The notes under the pieces are model-generated. The model did not search any database. It was not told the DNA's origin and saw only the letters and a program-made list of their open reading frames with translations. 64,000 nucleotides of DNA from Dyadobacter psychrotolerans (GTDB taxonomy: Bacteria; Bacteroidota; Bacteroidia; Cytophagales; Spirosomataceae): positions 248,001-312,000 of the forward strand of contig NZ_SMFL01000007.1 of the NCBI RefSeq assembly GCF_004349265.1, read 5' to 3'. Position 1 is the first letter of the stretch, and every line of letters starts with the position of its first letter. Shown here in pieces: positions 27,449-36,635 of this stretch. A program made the position numbers and the translations under genes.

Positions 27449-28003
27449 TCAGATATGCTGTACCTTGAGATTAAATTCTTTTAAAATCTGACTCGTGAAT
27501 GCCGGGAGGTCATCCGCGTTCCGGCTTGTGATCAGGCTGTTGTCCACAACCACATTTTTGTTTATCCAAATAGCTCCTGCGTTTTCGAGATCAAGCTGAA
27601 TAGAAGCAAACGAAGTTAATTTTCTTCCGATTGCAACATCTGCATTAATCAGCAATTGCGGTCCATGGCAAATTGCCGCCACAGCCTTGCCCGAATTAAA
27701 AAAAGATCTTACAAAGGCAATTGCTATACGGTTTGTCCGCAATGCATCTACGCTCATAACACCCCCTGGTAGAATTAACGCGTCGTAATATTCCGGCCGC
27801 GCCATGTTCAGAGGTACATCTACTTTGTGGTCATGTCCCCAGTCTACCCGGTTCCAGCCTTTTACTAAATCCTTATTCGGCGAAATAACATGCGTAGTTG
27901 CACCATTTTGATTTAGTACTTTTCTGGGGCAAGTCATTTCCACCTGTTCAAACCCATCTGCAACCAGTATGGCAACCCTGAATGAATTTGATGTTTGTTC
28001 CAT
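27449..28003 (-). CDS. DJ-1/PfpI-family protein
   Basis: This 184-residue cytosolic protein has the class I glutamine-amidotransferase-like fold. The nucleophile elbow is AAICHGPQLL with the cysteine at about residue 112. The supporting glutamate is in ADGFEQVEM near the start, and ALILPGGVMSVDALR shows the conserved glycine turn. Family members include deglycase/glyoxalase-like enzymes, general stress proteins (YhbO, YraA) and proteases, and the activity here cannot be chosen from sequence alone. It is preceded by a 208-base gap from clpB and is probably monocistronic. Confidence 0.85.
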   Translation of the reverse strand: MEQTSNSFRVAILVADGFEQVEMTCPRKVLNQNGATTHVISPNKDLVKGWNRVDWGHDHKVDVPLNMARPEYYDALILPGGVMSVDALRTNRIAIAFVRSFFNSGKAVAAICHGPQLLINADVAIGRKLTSFASIQLDLENAGAIWINKNVVVDNSLITSRNADDLPAFTSQILKEFNLKVQHI

Positions 28004-28159
28004 GTGAATACGGTTGAATGTGGGTTAGATTATTTTCTTAAATAATTGTACAAAAATCATGCCATTTCTATTTGTTCCTATGTTTAATATCTTTTATTAC
28101 TAAGTTGTAGCACGCAAGCCACAACTGTGTAACTGTGGAATGACTTGGGGATCAGCCAT

Positions 28160-28196
28160 AAAAAAACAGGAGCTACCATGAAGCGGCTCCTGTTTT
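28160..28196 (-). terminator. Intrinsic terminator of clpB
   Basis: On the minus strand AAAACAGGAGC (28196-28186) pairs with GCTCCTGTTTT (28173-28163) around a 12-base loop. A run of seven T residues ends at 28160. It begins 16 bases after the clpB stop. Confidence 0.87.
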
Positions 28197-28211
28197 AGCA
28201 TAATATCAAGA

Positions 28212-30815
28212 TTAAATCTCTACGCTCCCCACGTTTTCAAATATCAGATCACCCTTTGCGTTCAGCTCCATCATGATTACCGAATCCTTCGCAACGATTC
28301 CGCTCAGAATTCCTTTTGAAAGTTCGTTCAAAATCCGGCGCTGTAAAACTCTTTTTAAGGGGCGGGCACCAAAGGCAGGATCAAACCCATCTTCTCCAAG
28401 TTTGGTCAGCGCTTCATCCGTTGCATCTAATGTAATTCCCTGTTCGAGAAGCATCTTCTGAATTCCTTTAAACTGAATGTCCACAATCTTGCGAATGTTT
28501 TTCATTGACAAAGGTTCAAAAAGAACAATCTCATCAATCCTGTTCAGGAATTCTGGTCTTACCGATGCTTTCAGAAGATCAAGAACAGCTGTTTTTGCTT
28601 CTTCCAATATCAGCGTATGGTTCCACCCTTCATCCTCTGCAAATTTCTCCTGGATAATGTGGCTTCCGATGTTGGAAGTCATGATGATGATCGTATTTTT
28701 AAAGTTCGCAACCCGTCCTTTATTATCTGTCAAACGTCCTTCGTCTAAAACCTGAAGAAGAATGTTCCAAACGTCCGGATGCGCCTTTTCAATCTCATCC
28801 AAAAGAATCACACTGTATGGTTTTCTACGTACGGCTTCGGTTAGCTGTCCGCCTTCATCATATCCTACATATCCCGGAGGCGCTCCCACCAGCCTGCTTA
28901 CTGCATGGCGTTCCTGGTATTCACTCATATCTATACGCACCATGGCATTCTCGTCATTAAAGAGATATTCTGCCAGGGTTTTTGCAAGTTCAGTTTTACC
29001 AACACCGGTTGGTCCAAGAAACAGGAAACTACCAATTGGTCTTTTCTGATCCTGTAATCCGGCACGGCTGCGACGTACTGCATCAGAAACAACTTCTATT
29101 GCTTCATTTTGCCCGGCTACGCGCTGATGTAAATGTTCTTCCAGCTGCAAAAGTTTCTCCCGATCGCTTTGTAGCATTTTACTTACCGGAATACCAGTCC
29201 ATTTGGCGACAACTTCCGCAATTTCTTCCGGACCAATTTCTTCCTGCATCAGGCTTTCAGCATTTCCAGATTTTTGCAATTCTTCCAGTTTCGCCTGTGC
29301 TTCCGGAATTCTGGCGTATCTTATTTCAGCAACTTTTCCGAAATCGCCGGCACGCTCTGCCTGTTCGGCTTCCAGGCGAAGCTGTTCAGATTGTTCTTTC
29401 AAAACCCGGACTTCATTTACTTTGCCTTTTTCATTTTCCCATTGCGCTTTCAGTGCATTTCTGCTTTCGCTCAGGTCGGCAATTTCTTTATTAAGGATCG
29501 TTTCTTTGTCTTTATTGTTCTCACGTCGGATTGCTTCACGTTCGATTTCCAGCTGCATGATTTTCCTGTTGAGCTCATCGAGCTCTTCCGGAACACTGTC
29601 CATTTCCAAACGTAACTTCGAAGCAGCCTCATCCATTAAGTCAATGGCTTTGTCCGGCAGGAAACGGTCGCTGATGTAACGGTTGGAAAGCTCTACGGCG
29701 GCAATTACCGCATCATCCTGAATCCTTACACCATGGTGTAATTCATATTTTTCTTTGATACCGCGAAGGATACTGATGGCGTCCGGAATGTTCGGTTCGT
29801 CTACCATAACAGCCTGAAAACGACGTTCCAAAGCCTTATCCTTTTCCATGTATTTCTGATATTCTTTCAGTGTTGTAGCACCGATCGCATGAAGTTCTCC
29901 TCGCGCCAAGGCAGGTTTCAGCAGGTTGGCTGCATCCATCGCACTTTCACCGCCACCACCTGCACCAATCAAAGTATGAATCTCGTCAATGAAGAGTATA
30001 ATCTCTCCTTCGGCATCCGTTACTTCTTTAATAACTGCTTTCAGACGTTCCTCAAACTCACCTTTATATTTCGCTCCCGCAATCAGAAGTCCCATATCCA
30101 GCGATACAATCGTTTTGGATTTGAGGTTTTCAGGAACATCTCCCTGCACAATCCGCTGTGCAAGTCCTTCAACGATCGCAGTTTTACCAACACCCGGTTC
30201 TCCCAAAAGGATCGGATTATTTTTGGTTCGCCTGCTTAATATCTGAAGAACGCGTCGTATTTCTTCATCCCGGCCAATCACAGGATCAATTTTTCCGGCT
30301 TTGGCCAGCTCATTCAAATTTTTGCTGTATCGTTCCAGAGACCGATACTTTGCTTCTGCATTTTGATCTTTCACGGGGTTGTTTTTTCCTCTTAGTTCTT
30401 TAATGGCGTTAATCAGGTCTTTTTCTTTAAAACCCACTTCCTTTAATACTGTTGCCGTAGAATCTTTTCCTGCCAAAATTCCAAGCAGCAACAATTCAAT
30501 GCTAATGAATTCGTCTCCGAATTCCTTAAGATAATTTTGTGCCTTTCCGCTTGCAGCAGCCATGTCATTTCCAAGATAAGGCTGTCCTCCGCTCACCCGC
30601 GGATATCCGTCCAGAATTTTCTGAAGACGTGTATTTAATATTTCAGGACTTATATTCAGCTGGTTAAGGATAAAAAGCGAAGTGTTTGGATCCTCTTCCA
30701 GTATCGATTTTAGCACATGGCCGGTTTCAATTGCCTGCTGCTGGTTGCCTTGGGCCATTTGAGCAGCATGCTGTATTATTTCCTGCGCCTTGATGGTATA
30801 TTGGTTAAAGTTCAT
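28212..30815 (-). CDS. clpB: ATP-dependent disaggregase ClpB
   Basis: This cytosolic hexameric Hsp100 chaperone pulls proteins out of aggregates together with DnaK. At 867 residues it is the full-length form. It has a Clp N-terminal repeat domain (1-145) and a first AAA+ domain with GEPGVGKT (about 205) and IILFIDEIHTLIGAG. A middle coiled coil (about 410-525) distinguishes ClpB from ClpA/ClpC. The second AAA+ domain has GPTGVGKT (about 605) and VILLDEIEKAHPDV. No ClpP-binding loop is seen. It is transcribed alone, and in many bacteria it is heat-induced, although no operator is identified here. Confidence 0.97.
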   Translation of the reverse strand: MNFNQYTIKAQEIIQHAAQMAQGNQQQAIETGHVLKSILEEDPNTSLFILNQLNISPEILNTRLQKILDGYPRVSGGQPYLGNDMAAASGKAQNYLKEFGDEFISIELLLLGILAGKDSTATVLKEVGFKEKDLINAIKELRGKNNPVKDQNAEAKYRSLERYSKNLNELAKAGKIDPVIGRDEEIRRVLQILSRRTKNNPILLGEPGVGKTAIVEGLAQRIVQGDVPENLKSKTIVSLDMGLLIAGAKYKGEFEERLKAVIKEVTDAEGEIILFIDEIHTLIGAGGGGESAMDAANLLKPALARGELHAIGATTLKEYQKYMEKDKALERRFQAVMVDEPNIPDAISILRGIKEKYELHHGVRIQDDAVIAAVELSNRYISDRFLPDKAIDLMDEAASKLRLEMDSVPEELDELNRKIMQLEIEREAIRRENNKDKETILNKEIADLSESRNALKAQWENEKGKVNEVRVLKEQSEQLRLEAEQAERAGDFGKVAEIRYARIPEAQAKLEELQKSGNAESLMQEEIGPEEIAEVVAKWTGIPVSKMLQSDREKLLQLEEHLHQRVAGQNEAIEVVSDAVRRSRAGLQDQKRPIGSFLFLGPTGVGKTELAKTLAEYLFNDENAMVRIDMSEYQERHAVSRLVGAPPGYVGYDEGGQLTEAVRRKPYSVILLDEIEKAHPDVWNILLQVLDEGRLTDNKGRVANFKNTIIIMTSNIGSHIIQEKFAEDEGWNHTLILEEAKTAVLDLLKASVRPEFLNRIDEIVLFEPLSMKNIRKIVDIQFKGIQKMLLEQGITLDATDEALTKLGEDGFDPAFGARPLKRVLQRRILNELSKGILSGIVAKDSVIMMELNAKGDLIFENVGSVEI

Positions 30816-31021
30816 GGCGTTAATGTTTTGTTGATTCGTTTTTAGCTAATAGCAAAAAGGACGTACCAGAATCAATAATCGGAAATTTTGACCGAAAATT
30901 TCAAAATTATGCTTTTAATGTGTCATAATGTCCGGTTGCACAGTACAAAAGCGGCTGGTCCGTGCGAATTGGTATAAATAGAAAGGTATCTGTTTTGTTA
31001 TAATAATTTTATAAAAAACTA

Positions 31022-31054
31022 TTGTAATTTATAGATTGATTTCTTTTATTTTTG
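31022..31054 (+). promoter_or_regulatory. Candidate promoter for the first sigma-factor gene
   Basis: TTG at 31022-31024 and TATTTTTG at 31047-31054 are 22 bases apart, which fits the housekeeping promoter pattern of Bacteroidota. It lies in the 261-base divergent gap between clpB and the sigma-factor gene, and no other element was recognised there. Confidence 0.5.
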
Positions 31055-31076
31055 ATCCGAATTTTGCCTCAGCCTT

Positions 31077-31685
31077 ATGAACCTATCTTTACATCGTTTT
31101 GATGCTTCCGACGATACAATGATATGGCAGCGTTTTATCGCTGGGGAAGAGAGCGCTTTTGATCAGCTGATGTCTTCCCATTTCCGCGCACTTTTTCATT
31201 ATGGCAGCAAATTTTCACGGGATAAGGAGTTTGTCAAGGATTCGATTCAGGATCTGTTTTTAATTCTTTGGGAAAAGCGAAATAATTTAAGCACTGATAT
31301 TGCTGTAAAACCCTACATGATGGCTTCCCTGCGCAGGCTCATGCACAGAAGTATGACGTCTCAGTCGCGATTGCTTGACGAGCCTTTTGAAAACCAGGAA
31401 GGGACTTTTGAAATCGAATTTTCGGTGGAACAGGAGTATATTGAGCATGAATCTACGCTGGTGTTAACAGGTAAACTTCAAAAATTACTGGACGAACTTC
31501 CCCGCAGGCAGAAAGAAGTTATTTATCTTAAATTTTTTCAGGAGCTGGAAAGAAATCAGATCTCCGAGATCATGGACGTTTCGCCGCAAACAGTTTCAAA
31601 TCTTCTTCAGATCGCCATCAAACAGCTTCAAAAACATTGGAAAGCCGAATTCCTTACGCTTTTTTTAATTCATTTATTTATATAA
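31077..31685 (+). CDS. ECF RNA polymerase sigma factor (FecI-like), copy 1
   Basis: This 202-residue sigma-70-family protein of the extracytoplasmic type shows region 2 at about residues 15-80 (EESAFDQLMSSHF, then FVKDSIQDLFLILWE, for -10 recognition). Region 4 is at about 135-190 (LDELPRRQKEVIYLKFF, then an HTH ending in VSPQTVSNLLQIAIKQL). It is followed by fecR and an STN-bearing susC, the cell-surface signalling arrangement. In that scheme FecR holds the sigma factor until SusC senses its ligand, and the sigma factor then activates this locus. The last residues are hydrophobic (LTLFLIHLFI), which is unusual. Confidence 0.9.
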   Translation: MNLSLHRFDASDDTMIWQRFIAGEESAFDQLMSSHFRALFHYGSKFSRDKEFVKDSIQDLFLILWEKRNNLSTDIAVKPYMMASLRRLMHRSMTSQSRLLDEPFENQEGTFEIEFSVEQEYIEHESTLVLTGKLQKLLDELPRRQKEVIYLKFFQELERNQISEIMDVSPQTVSNLLQIAIKQLQKHWKAEFLTLFLIHLFI

Positions 31686-31803
31686 AAATACCTGATAATG
31701 ATATCAAAAACAGTGTTTTTATATTTTTTTTAGAAATAGTTTAAAATTTATTGGTATCTGAACTGGATTTTTGTCTATCGTAGTATAGATACAGAAAACC
31801 CGA

Positions 31804-32928
31804 ATGGATCAGTATAAAAATTTTAAAGTTGAGGATTTTGTCTGGGACACTTTTTTCCGGCAGTGGATCTTGTCACCTACGCGGGAAAGCGACCTGGCCT
31901 GGAACCAATGGCTTACAGAAAATCCGGAAACCTCGGCCCTGGTTCGTCAGGCAAGAGAGGTTGTTTTATCCCTTCATGTCAAAGAACCCCGTTTGTCAGA
32001 TGAGGAAATACGGCTTGCAGTTCAAAACACCTTAGCAATAGCCAGAAAGCGAAGAATCGAAGAAACAGACGAAGATCGTCCGAAACGAATTTACCGGTCG
32101 ATATGGTTTCAGGTTGCGGCCTCCGTGGCAATACTACTCGTTGCCGGCTGGTGGTTACAGTCTCATCGAGGTCAGTCGCTTGCCGACAGGCCCGGTAATT
32201 CCACAATCGACCAACCACTGTTCGCCGGAACTGAACTAATTGAAAAAGTAAATAAAACAGACGTCCCTTTACGTATACAGCTTGCGGATAACAGCGCGAT
32301 AACGCTTACACCCGGAAGCAGCCTTCGTTATCCGGAAACATTTCCTGGTGCTAAAAGAGAAGTTTATTTGGAAGGTGAGGCCTTTTTTGATATTGCAAAA
32401 GATCCGGATCACCCTTTCCTGGTATATGCTAATGAATTAGTGACCAAAGTTCTGGGTACCAGCTTTATTATTAAAGCGTACGAAAGATCCAGAGAAGTGA
32501 CGGTAGAAGTAAAAACCGGGCGTGTTTCTGTTTTTGCGAAATCGGATCCGGATTTACAGGCAAAAATTACCCGTCGCGAGCTGGAAGGCGTTATTCTGTC
32601 TCCAAACCAGAAAATTATTTTTGAGCGTGACCAGATCAGAATGGTGAAAACACTGGTTGAAAATCCGGAAATAATCGTTCCAAAATCTCAGATTCCTCAT
32701 TTCGAATTTGAAGATACCCCAGCTAGTGAAGCTTTCGCCTCCATTGGTAAAGCCTATGGTATTGACATCCTTTTTGATGAAGAACTTTTGAGCGGCTGTC
32801 CGCTGACTGCAAGACTAGATAATCAGCCACTTCATGAAAAGCTTTCGATTATCTGTAAAGCTGTGGAAGCAAGTTATGAAGTCCTCGACGGGCAGATTAT
32901 TATTCACAGCCGGGGGTGTAGGAATTAG
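31804..32928 (+). CDS. FecR-family anti-sigma factor, copy 1
   Basis: This 374-residue single-span inner-membrane protein has a cytosolic N-terminus (about 100 residues) that should bind the sigma factor. A transmembrane helix follows around residues 103-120 (VAASVAILLVAGWW). The periplasmic FecR domain contains GSSLRYPETF, EVYLEGEAFFDIAKDP and VLGTSFIIKAY. The C-terminal DUF4974 domain (about residue 300 on, FEFEDTPASEAFASIGKAYG) should touch the STN domain of the partner SusC. A small AT-rich hairpin with a T run lies at 31706-31730 between the sigma-factor gene and this one, and could trim expression. Confidence 0.9.
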   Translation: MDQYKNFKVEDFVWDTFFRQWILSPTRESDLAWNQWLTENPETSALVRQAREVVLSLHVKEPRLSDEEIRLAVQNTLAIARKRRIEETDEDRPKRIYRSIWFQVAASVAILLVAGWWLQSHRGQSLADRPGNSTIDQPLFAGTELIEKVNKTDVPLRIQLADNSAITLTPGSSLRYPETFPGAKREVYLEGEAFFDIAKDPDHPFLVYANELVTKVLGTSFIIKAYERSREVTVEVKTGRVSVFAKSDPDLQAKITRRELEGVILSPNQKIIFERDQIRMVKTLVENPEIIVPKSQIPHFEFEDTPASEAFASIGKAYGIDILFDEELLSGCPLTARLDNQPLHEKLSIICKAVEASYEVLDGQIIIHSRGCRN

Positions 32929-33221
32929 TTGAGAATGAAGAATGATTAATTAAGAATTGAAATTCAGTAAATACTTTTTAAAACTCATAACCCATTAATC
33001 CTAAACCTTTAACAAAATCAAATATTAAAAAGAACCCAATTAATTAACCTAAACCCTCAAATCTATACGAAACAGGAAAAATTACTGAATGCAAAAAGAA
33101 AGAGCCGGCAATGTTCCCGCATCACCGACTCCCATTATTGTCCCCTATGATTGACGTCATTTCTCCTTTCGGAGCGGGGGGCGTTTTGCCAACTTTTCAA
33201 TTTTACAAAACAATCAAATCT
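32929..33221 (+). other. AT-rich leader between fecR and susC
   Basis: This 293-base gap begins with a low-complexity stretch of degenerate GAATGA/GAATTG words (32934-32965) and continues AT-rich. A frame open from 33111 joins the SusC frame but does not look like a signal peptide, so I treat it as untranslated. No hairpin with a T tract or known riboswitch was recognised. Confidence 0.4.
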
Positions 33222-36200
33222 ATGAAAAAACCTTTAAAGTACCGTAAGGTATTACTGTGGACGATGCGAATAACAGCTACACAACTCATGTTTGCCCTTA
33301 TTTTTATGGGGACCGGTTATGCACGTGAAGGCAGCGCGCAATCTCTGCTCAGCCAGAAGATATCGATTACTGCCACTGGAAGTGAAGTGAAAAAAGTGTT
33401 GAATCAGGTGGAAAAACAGGTGGATATACGGTTTGTTTTCAGTTCAAAACTGATCAAGTCGGCCCGGAAGGTAACCATCTCTGCACAGAACAAACCGCTT
33501 TACGAAGTACTGGATAACGTTCTGACACCACTTGGGTTACAGTATGAAGTTTCAGGCAAGATAATTATCCTGAGAAGACAGGAAAACCTGCCGGAAGTTG
33601 CTCCGCCTGCCGTTGCACCGAAAAAAGACATCTCAGGAAAAGTGCTGGACGAAACAGGAACAGGCTTGCCGGGTGTAAGTGTGGTAATTAAAGGAACGCA
33701 GACCGGTACCATAACCAATACCGAAGGAGATTTTCAGCTTAATGTACCGGACGCAAATGTTGGACAGGCTACGATCGTTTTCAGTTTCGTGGGTTACAAA
33801 ACACAGGAACTGGTATTGGGCAGTCAGTCGGTACTGGAAGTGAAAATGGGACTTGAAGATAAATCGCTGTCTGAGGTTGTGGTCGTAGGTTATGGAACAG
33901 TGCAGAAAAAAGACCTTACCGGAGCGGTGGCAACAGTTTCAGGTGATTTGATTGCCAATCGTAAAACAACGCAGATTTCCCAGGCACTTCAGGGTGCAAT
34001 GCCAGGTGTGATGGTTACAAGAAGCAACAGTGCTCCGGGTGCAACTGCAACCATCCGTGTAAGGGGTGTTACTACTATCACAGATGCAGGGGCTAACCCA
34101 TTAATTATTCTTGACGGAGTACCGGTCGATGATATCAATTCCATTAATCCCAATGATGTTGATAACATTTCTGTTTTAAAAGATGCGGCATCTGCTTCTA
34201 TCTACGGATCAAGAGCAGCTGCGGGTGTAATCTTGGTTACGACCAAACGTGCGAAAAACGGACAGTTAAACATGGACTATACTTTTGAATATGGTCTGGA
34301 AAAAGCAACACGTTTGCCGGATTATGTTAGTGCACAGCGGTATATGCAGTTAACCAACGAATTAAGATGGAATGACAATAACAATGGTACAAACGAGTAT
34401 CCGACTTATACCAAAGACGTTATTGATAATTACACCCAGCTTAATAAAGATAATCCGGATTTGTATCCTGATACTGACTGGAGAAAATTGGTCCTTAACA
34501 ACTCGGCGCCACGCCGGACACATTTGTTAAGTATTTCCGGTGCAGGCAAGACTTTACGGTCTCGTGTATCATTGGGTTATGACAAAACGGATGCGCTGTA
34601 CGATGGCCGTACTTATGAGAGGATAACTGCCAGAGTCAACAATGATATTACAATCAACAAATATCTTTCTGCAAGTGTTGACTTTAACTTCAAGCGTACC
34701 ATTTCCAAGCAGCCAACAGTAGACCCGCTTTATAAAATTGGGGTGATGCCAAGGGTTTACGCCGCAGAATGGTCTGATGGACGTATTGGAGCTGGTAAAG
34801 ATGGTGCAAATATTTATGCCGCGCTTAAAAACGGAGGTTTCAACAACACATGGTATAATCAGGTTGGCGGAAAAATGAGTATTGACTTTACACCCATCGA
34901 AGGATTGAAATTGTCGGGAATTGTTTCTCCATTTTTAAATTTTGATAAAGGGAAAGTCTTTAATAAAAAGATTCCATATACCTCTTTTGCCAACCCTGCA
35001 TCTGTTTCAGGTTTTATAGAAGGCGGAACAGAGACGAAGTTGACAGAATCGCGTAACGACAATTATCGTTACACTACACAGCTTTTGGCTAACTATACTA
35101 AACAGCTTGGAGATCATAACATCAACATACTTGGTGGTTATGAATTTTATAAGGCTTCTGACGAACTCATGGGTGCTTCACGCGGACAGTATACACTTAC
35201 CTCGTACCCTTACCTAAACCTTGGGCCTCTGGAATTCCGTGATAATAGTGGAAGCGCATTTGAAAATGCCTATCGTTCTTATTTTGGACGTATCATGTAT
35301 AACTTCAAAGGAAAATATTTGCTTCAGGCTAACATTCGTTATGATGCATCATCACGCTTCGCCAGTGCTTATAGATGGGGCTCCTTTCCGTCAGTTTCCG
35401 CAGGTTGGACGGTATCAGATGAATCTTTCATGCAGCCAACTGCGTCGTGGTTGTCGTTATTCAAATTACGCGCATCGTGGGGATCACTTGGAAATGAACG
35501 GATAGGAAATTATCCATATCAGGCAATCCTTAATTTTGAAAACAGTTCTTTATTTTATCAGGGGAACACGGTTGTGTCTGGTCAGTCAGCAGCTCAATGG
35601 CAATACGCAATTCGTGATATTTCCTGGGAAACTACGCAATCGTATGACTTTGGGATAGATGTTAATTTTCTCAACGACCGACTTCGTTTTACGGGAGACT
35701 ATTACAAAAAAACGACCAAGGATATGTTGCTTCCCCTTGAAATTCCTGACTACATAGGCTTCGACAATCCAAATCAGAATACAGGAAAAATGTATACAAA
35801 TGGGTGGGAAGCGCAAATTAGCTGGTCCGATAAAGCAGGTGATATCCGTTATTCTGGATCTTTTAACCTTTCCGATTTCAAATCAAAAATGGGTGATCTG
35901 GGTGGTACTGAATTTTTGGATAACCAGGTAAAATTCCAGGGAAGTCAGTTTAATGAATGGTACGGATACCTATCCGACGGTCTTTACCAAACTCAGGGTG
36001 AAGTAGATGCATCGCCAAAGCTGAATGCTAATGTGAAACCGGGCGATATTCGCTATAAAGATGTCAGCGGACCAAATGGTACTCCTGATGGTAAAATTTC
36101 TCCTGACTATGATCGTGTTTTGCTGGGTGGTTCATTGCCTAGACTAATGTTTGGTGCTAATTTTTCAGTAGGTTATAAAAACTGGGATTTCGCACTGGTT

Positions 36201-36623
36201 CTTCAAGGCGTTGCCAAGCAGAACTCGCGTCTTGGTCCCGATATTATCCAGCCGTTGCGTGAAAACTTCGGTACATTCCCTGCGATCCTTGATGGTAATA
36301 CCTGGAGTAAGTATAATACTGTGGAGCAGAATGCAGCGGCAACATATCCGCGTTATTCTAATACCTCTGCATCAAACAATTATGCTATGTCCGATTACTG
36401 GCTGATTAACGGTGCTTATTTCCGCTTGAAAAACATTAGCCTTGGTTATAACATACCAAAAGTGTTAACCGACAAAATTCATATTCAGGGAATACGGTTG
36501 TACAGCACTGTGACTGATCTTTTGTCTCTTAATCATTTCCCAAAAGGATGGGATCCTGAGCAAAATTCACTTGGTTATCCGATCACTACTTCTTTCGTTT
36601 TCGGAGCATCTGTTAAATTTTAA
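33222..36623 (+). CDS. SusC-like TonB-dependent outer-membrane transporter with STN domain, copy 1
   Basis: This 1,133-residue outer-membrane beta-barrel imports the ligand captured by the adjacent SusD-like lipoprotein, using TonB energy. The ATG at 33222 starts a good signal peptide (MKKPLKYRKVLLW, then a hydrophobic run). An earlier ATG at 33111 would bury it. Next come an STN domain (about residues 45-103, KVLNQVEKQVDIRFVF), a carboxypeptidase-regulatory-like domain (ISGKVLDETGTGLPGVSVV), and the plug with VVVGYGTVQKKDLTGAV. The barrel ends with the terminal aromatic FGASVKF. The STN domain marks it as the sensor for the FecR/sigma pair directly upstream. Confidence 0.94.
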   Translation: MKKPLKYRKVLLWTMRITATQLMFALIFMGTGYAREGSAQSLLSQKISITATGSEVKKVLNQVEKQVDIRFVFSSKLIKSARKVTISAQNKPLYEVLDNVLTPLGLQYEVSGKIIILRRQENLPEVAPPAVAPKKDISGKVLDETGTGLPGVSVVIKGTQTGTITNTEGDFQLNVPDANVGQATIVFSFVGYKTQELVLGSQSVLEVKMGLEDKSLSEVVVVGYGTVQKKDLTGAVATVSGDLIANRKTTQISQALQGAMPGVMVTRSNSAPGATATIRVRGVTTITDAGANPLIILDGVPVDDINSINPNDVDNISVLKDAASASIYGSRAAAGVILVTTKRAKNGQLNMDYTFEYGLEKATRLPDYVSAQRYMQLTNELRWNDNNNGTNEYPTYTKDVIDNYTQLNKDNPDLYPDTDWRKLVLNNSAPRRTHLLSISGAGKTLRSRVSLGYDKTDALYDGRTYERITARVNNDITINKYLSASVDFNFKRTISKQPTVDPLYKIGVMPRVYAAEWSDGRIGAGKDGANIYAALKNGGFNNTWYNQVGGKMSIDFTPIEGLKLSGIVSPFLNFDKGKVFNKKIPYTSFANPASVSGFIEGGTETKLTESRNDNYRYTTQLLANYTKQLGDHNINILGGYEFYKASDELMGASRGQYTLTSYPYLNLGPLEFRDNSGSAFENAYRSYFGRIMYNFKGKYLLQANIRYDASSRFASAYRWGSFPSVSAGWTVSDESFMQPTASWLSLFKLRASWGSLGNERIGNYPYQAILNFENSSLFYQGNTVVSGQSAAQWQYAIRDISWETTQSYDFGIDVNFLNDRLRFTGDYYKKTTKDMLLPLEIPDYIGFDNPNQNTGKMYTNGWEAQISWSDKAGDIRYSGSFNLSDFKSKMGDLGGTEFLDNQVKFQGSQFNEWYGYLSDGLYQTQGEVDASPKLNANVKPGDIRYKDVSGPNGTPDGKISPDYDRVLLGGSLPRLMFGANFSVGYKNWDFALVLQGVAKQNSRLGPDIIQPLRENFGTFPAILDGNTWSKYNTVEQNAAATYPRYSNTSASNNYAMSDYWLINGAYFRLKNISLGYNIPKVLTDKIHIQGIRLYSTVTDLLSLNHFPKGWDPEQNSLGYPITTSFVFGASVKF

Positions 36624-36635
36624 AACTGAGAAATT

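Noticed and set aside
28982..29679. Long plus-strand frames opposite clpB
   Set aside because: They are antisense to the conserved clpB coiled-coil and AAA+ coding region and have no family features.
33111..33221. 37-codon extension of the first SusC from ATG 33111
   Set aside because: It would place a non-signal-like stretch before a clear signal peptide that starts at 33222.
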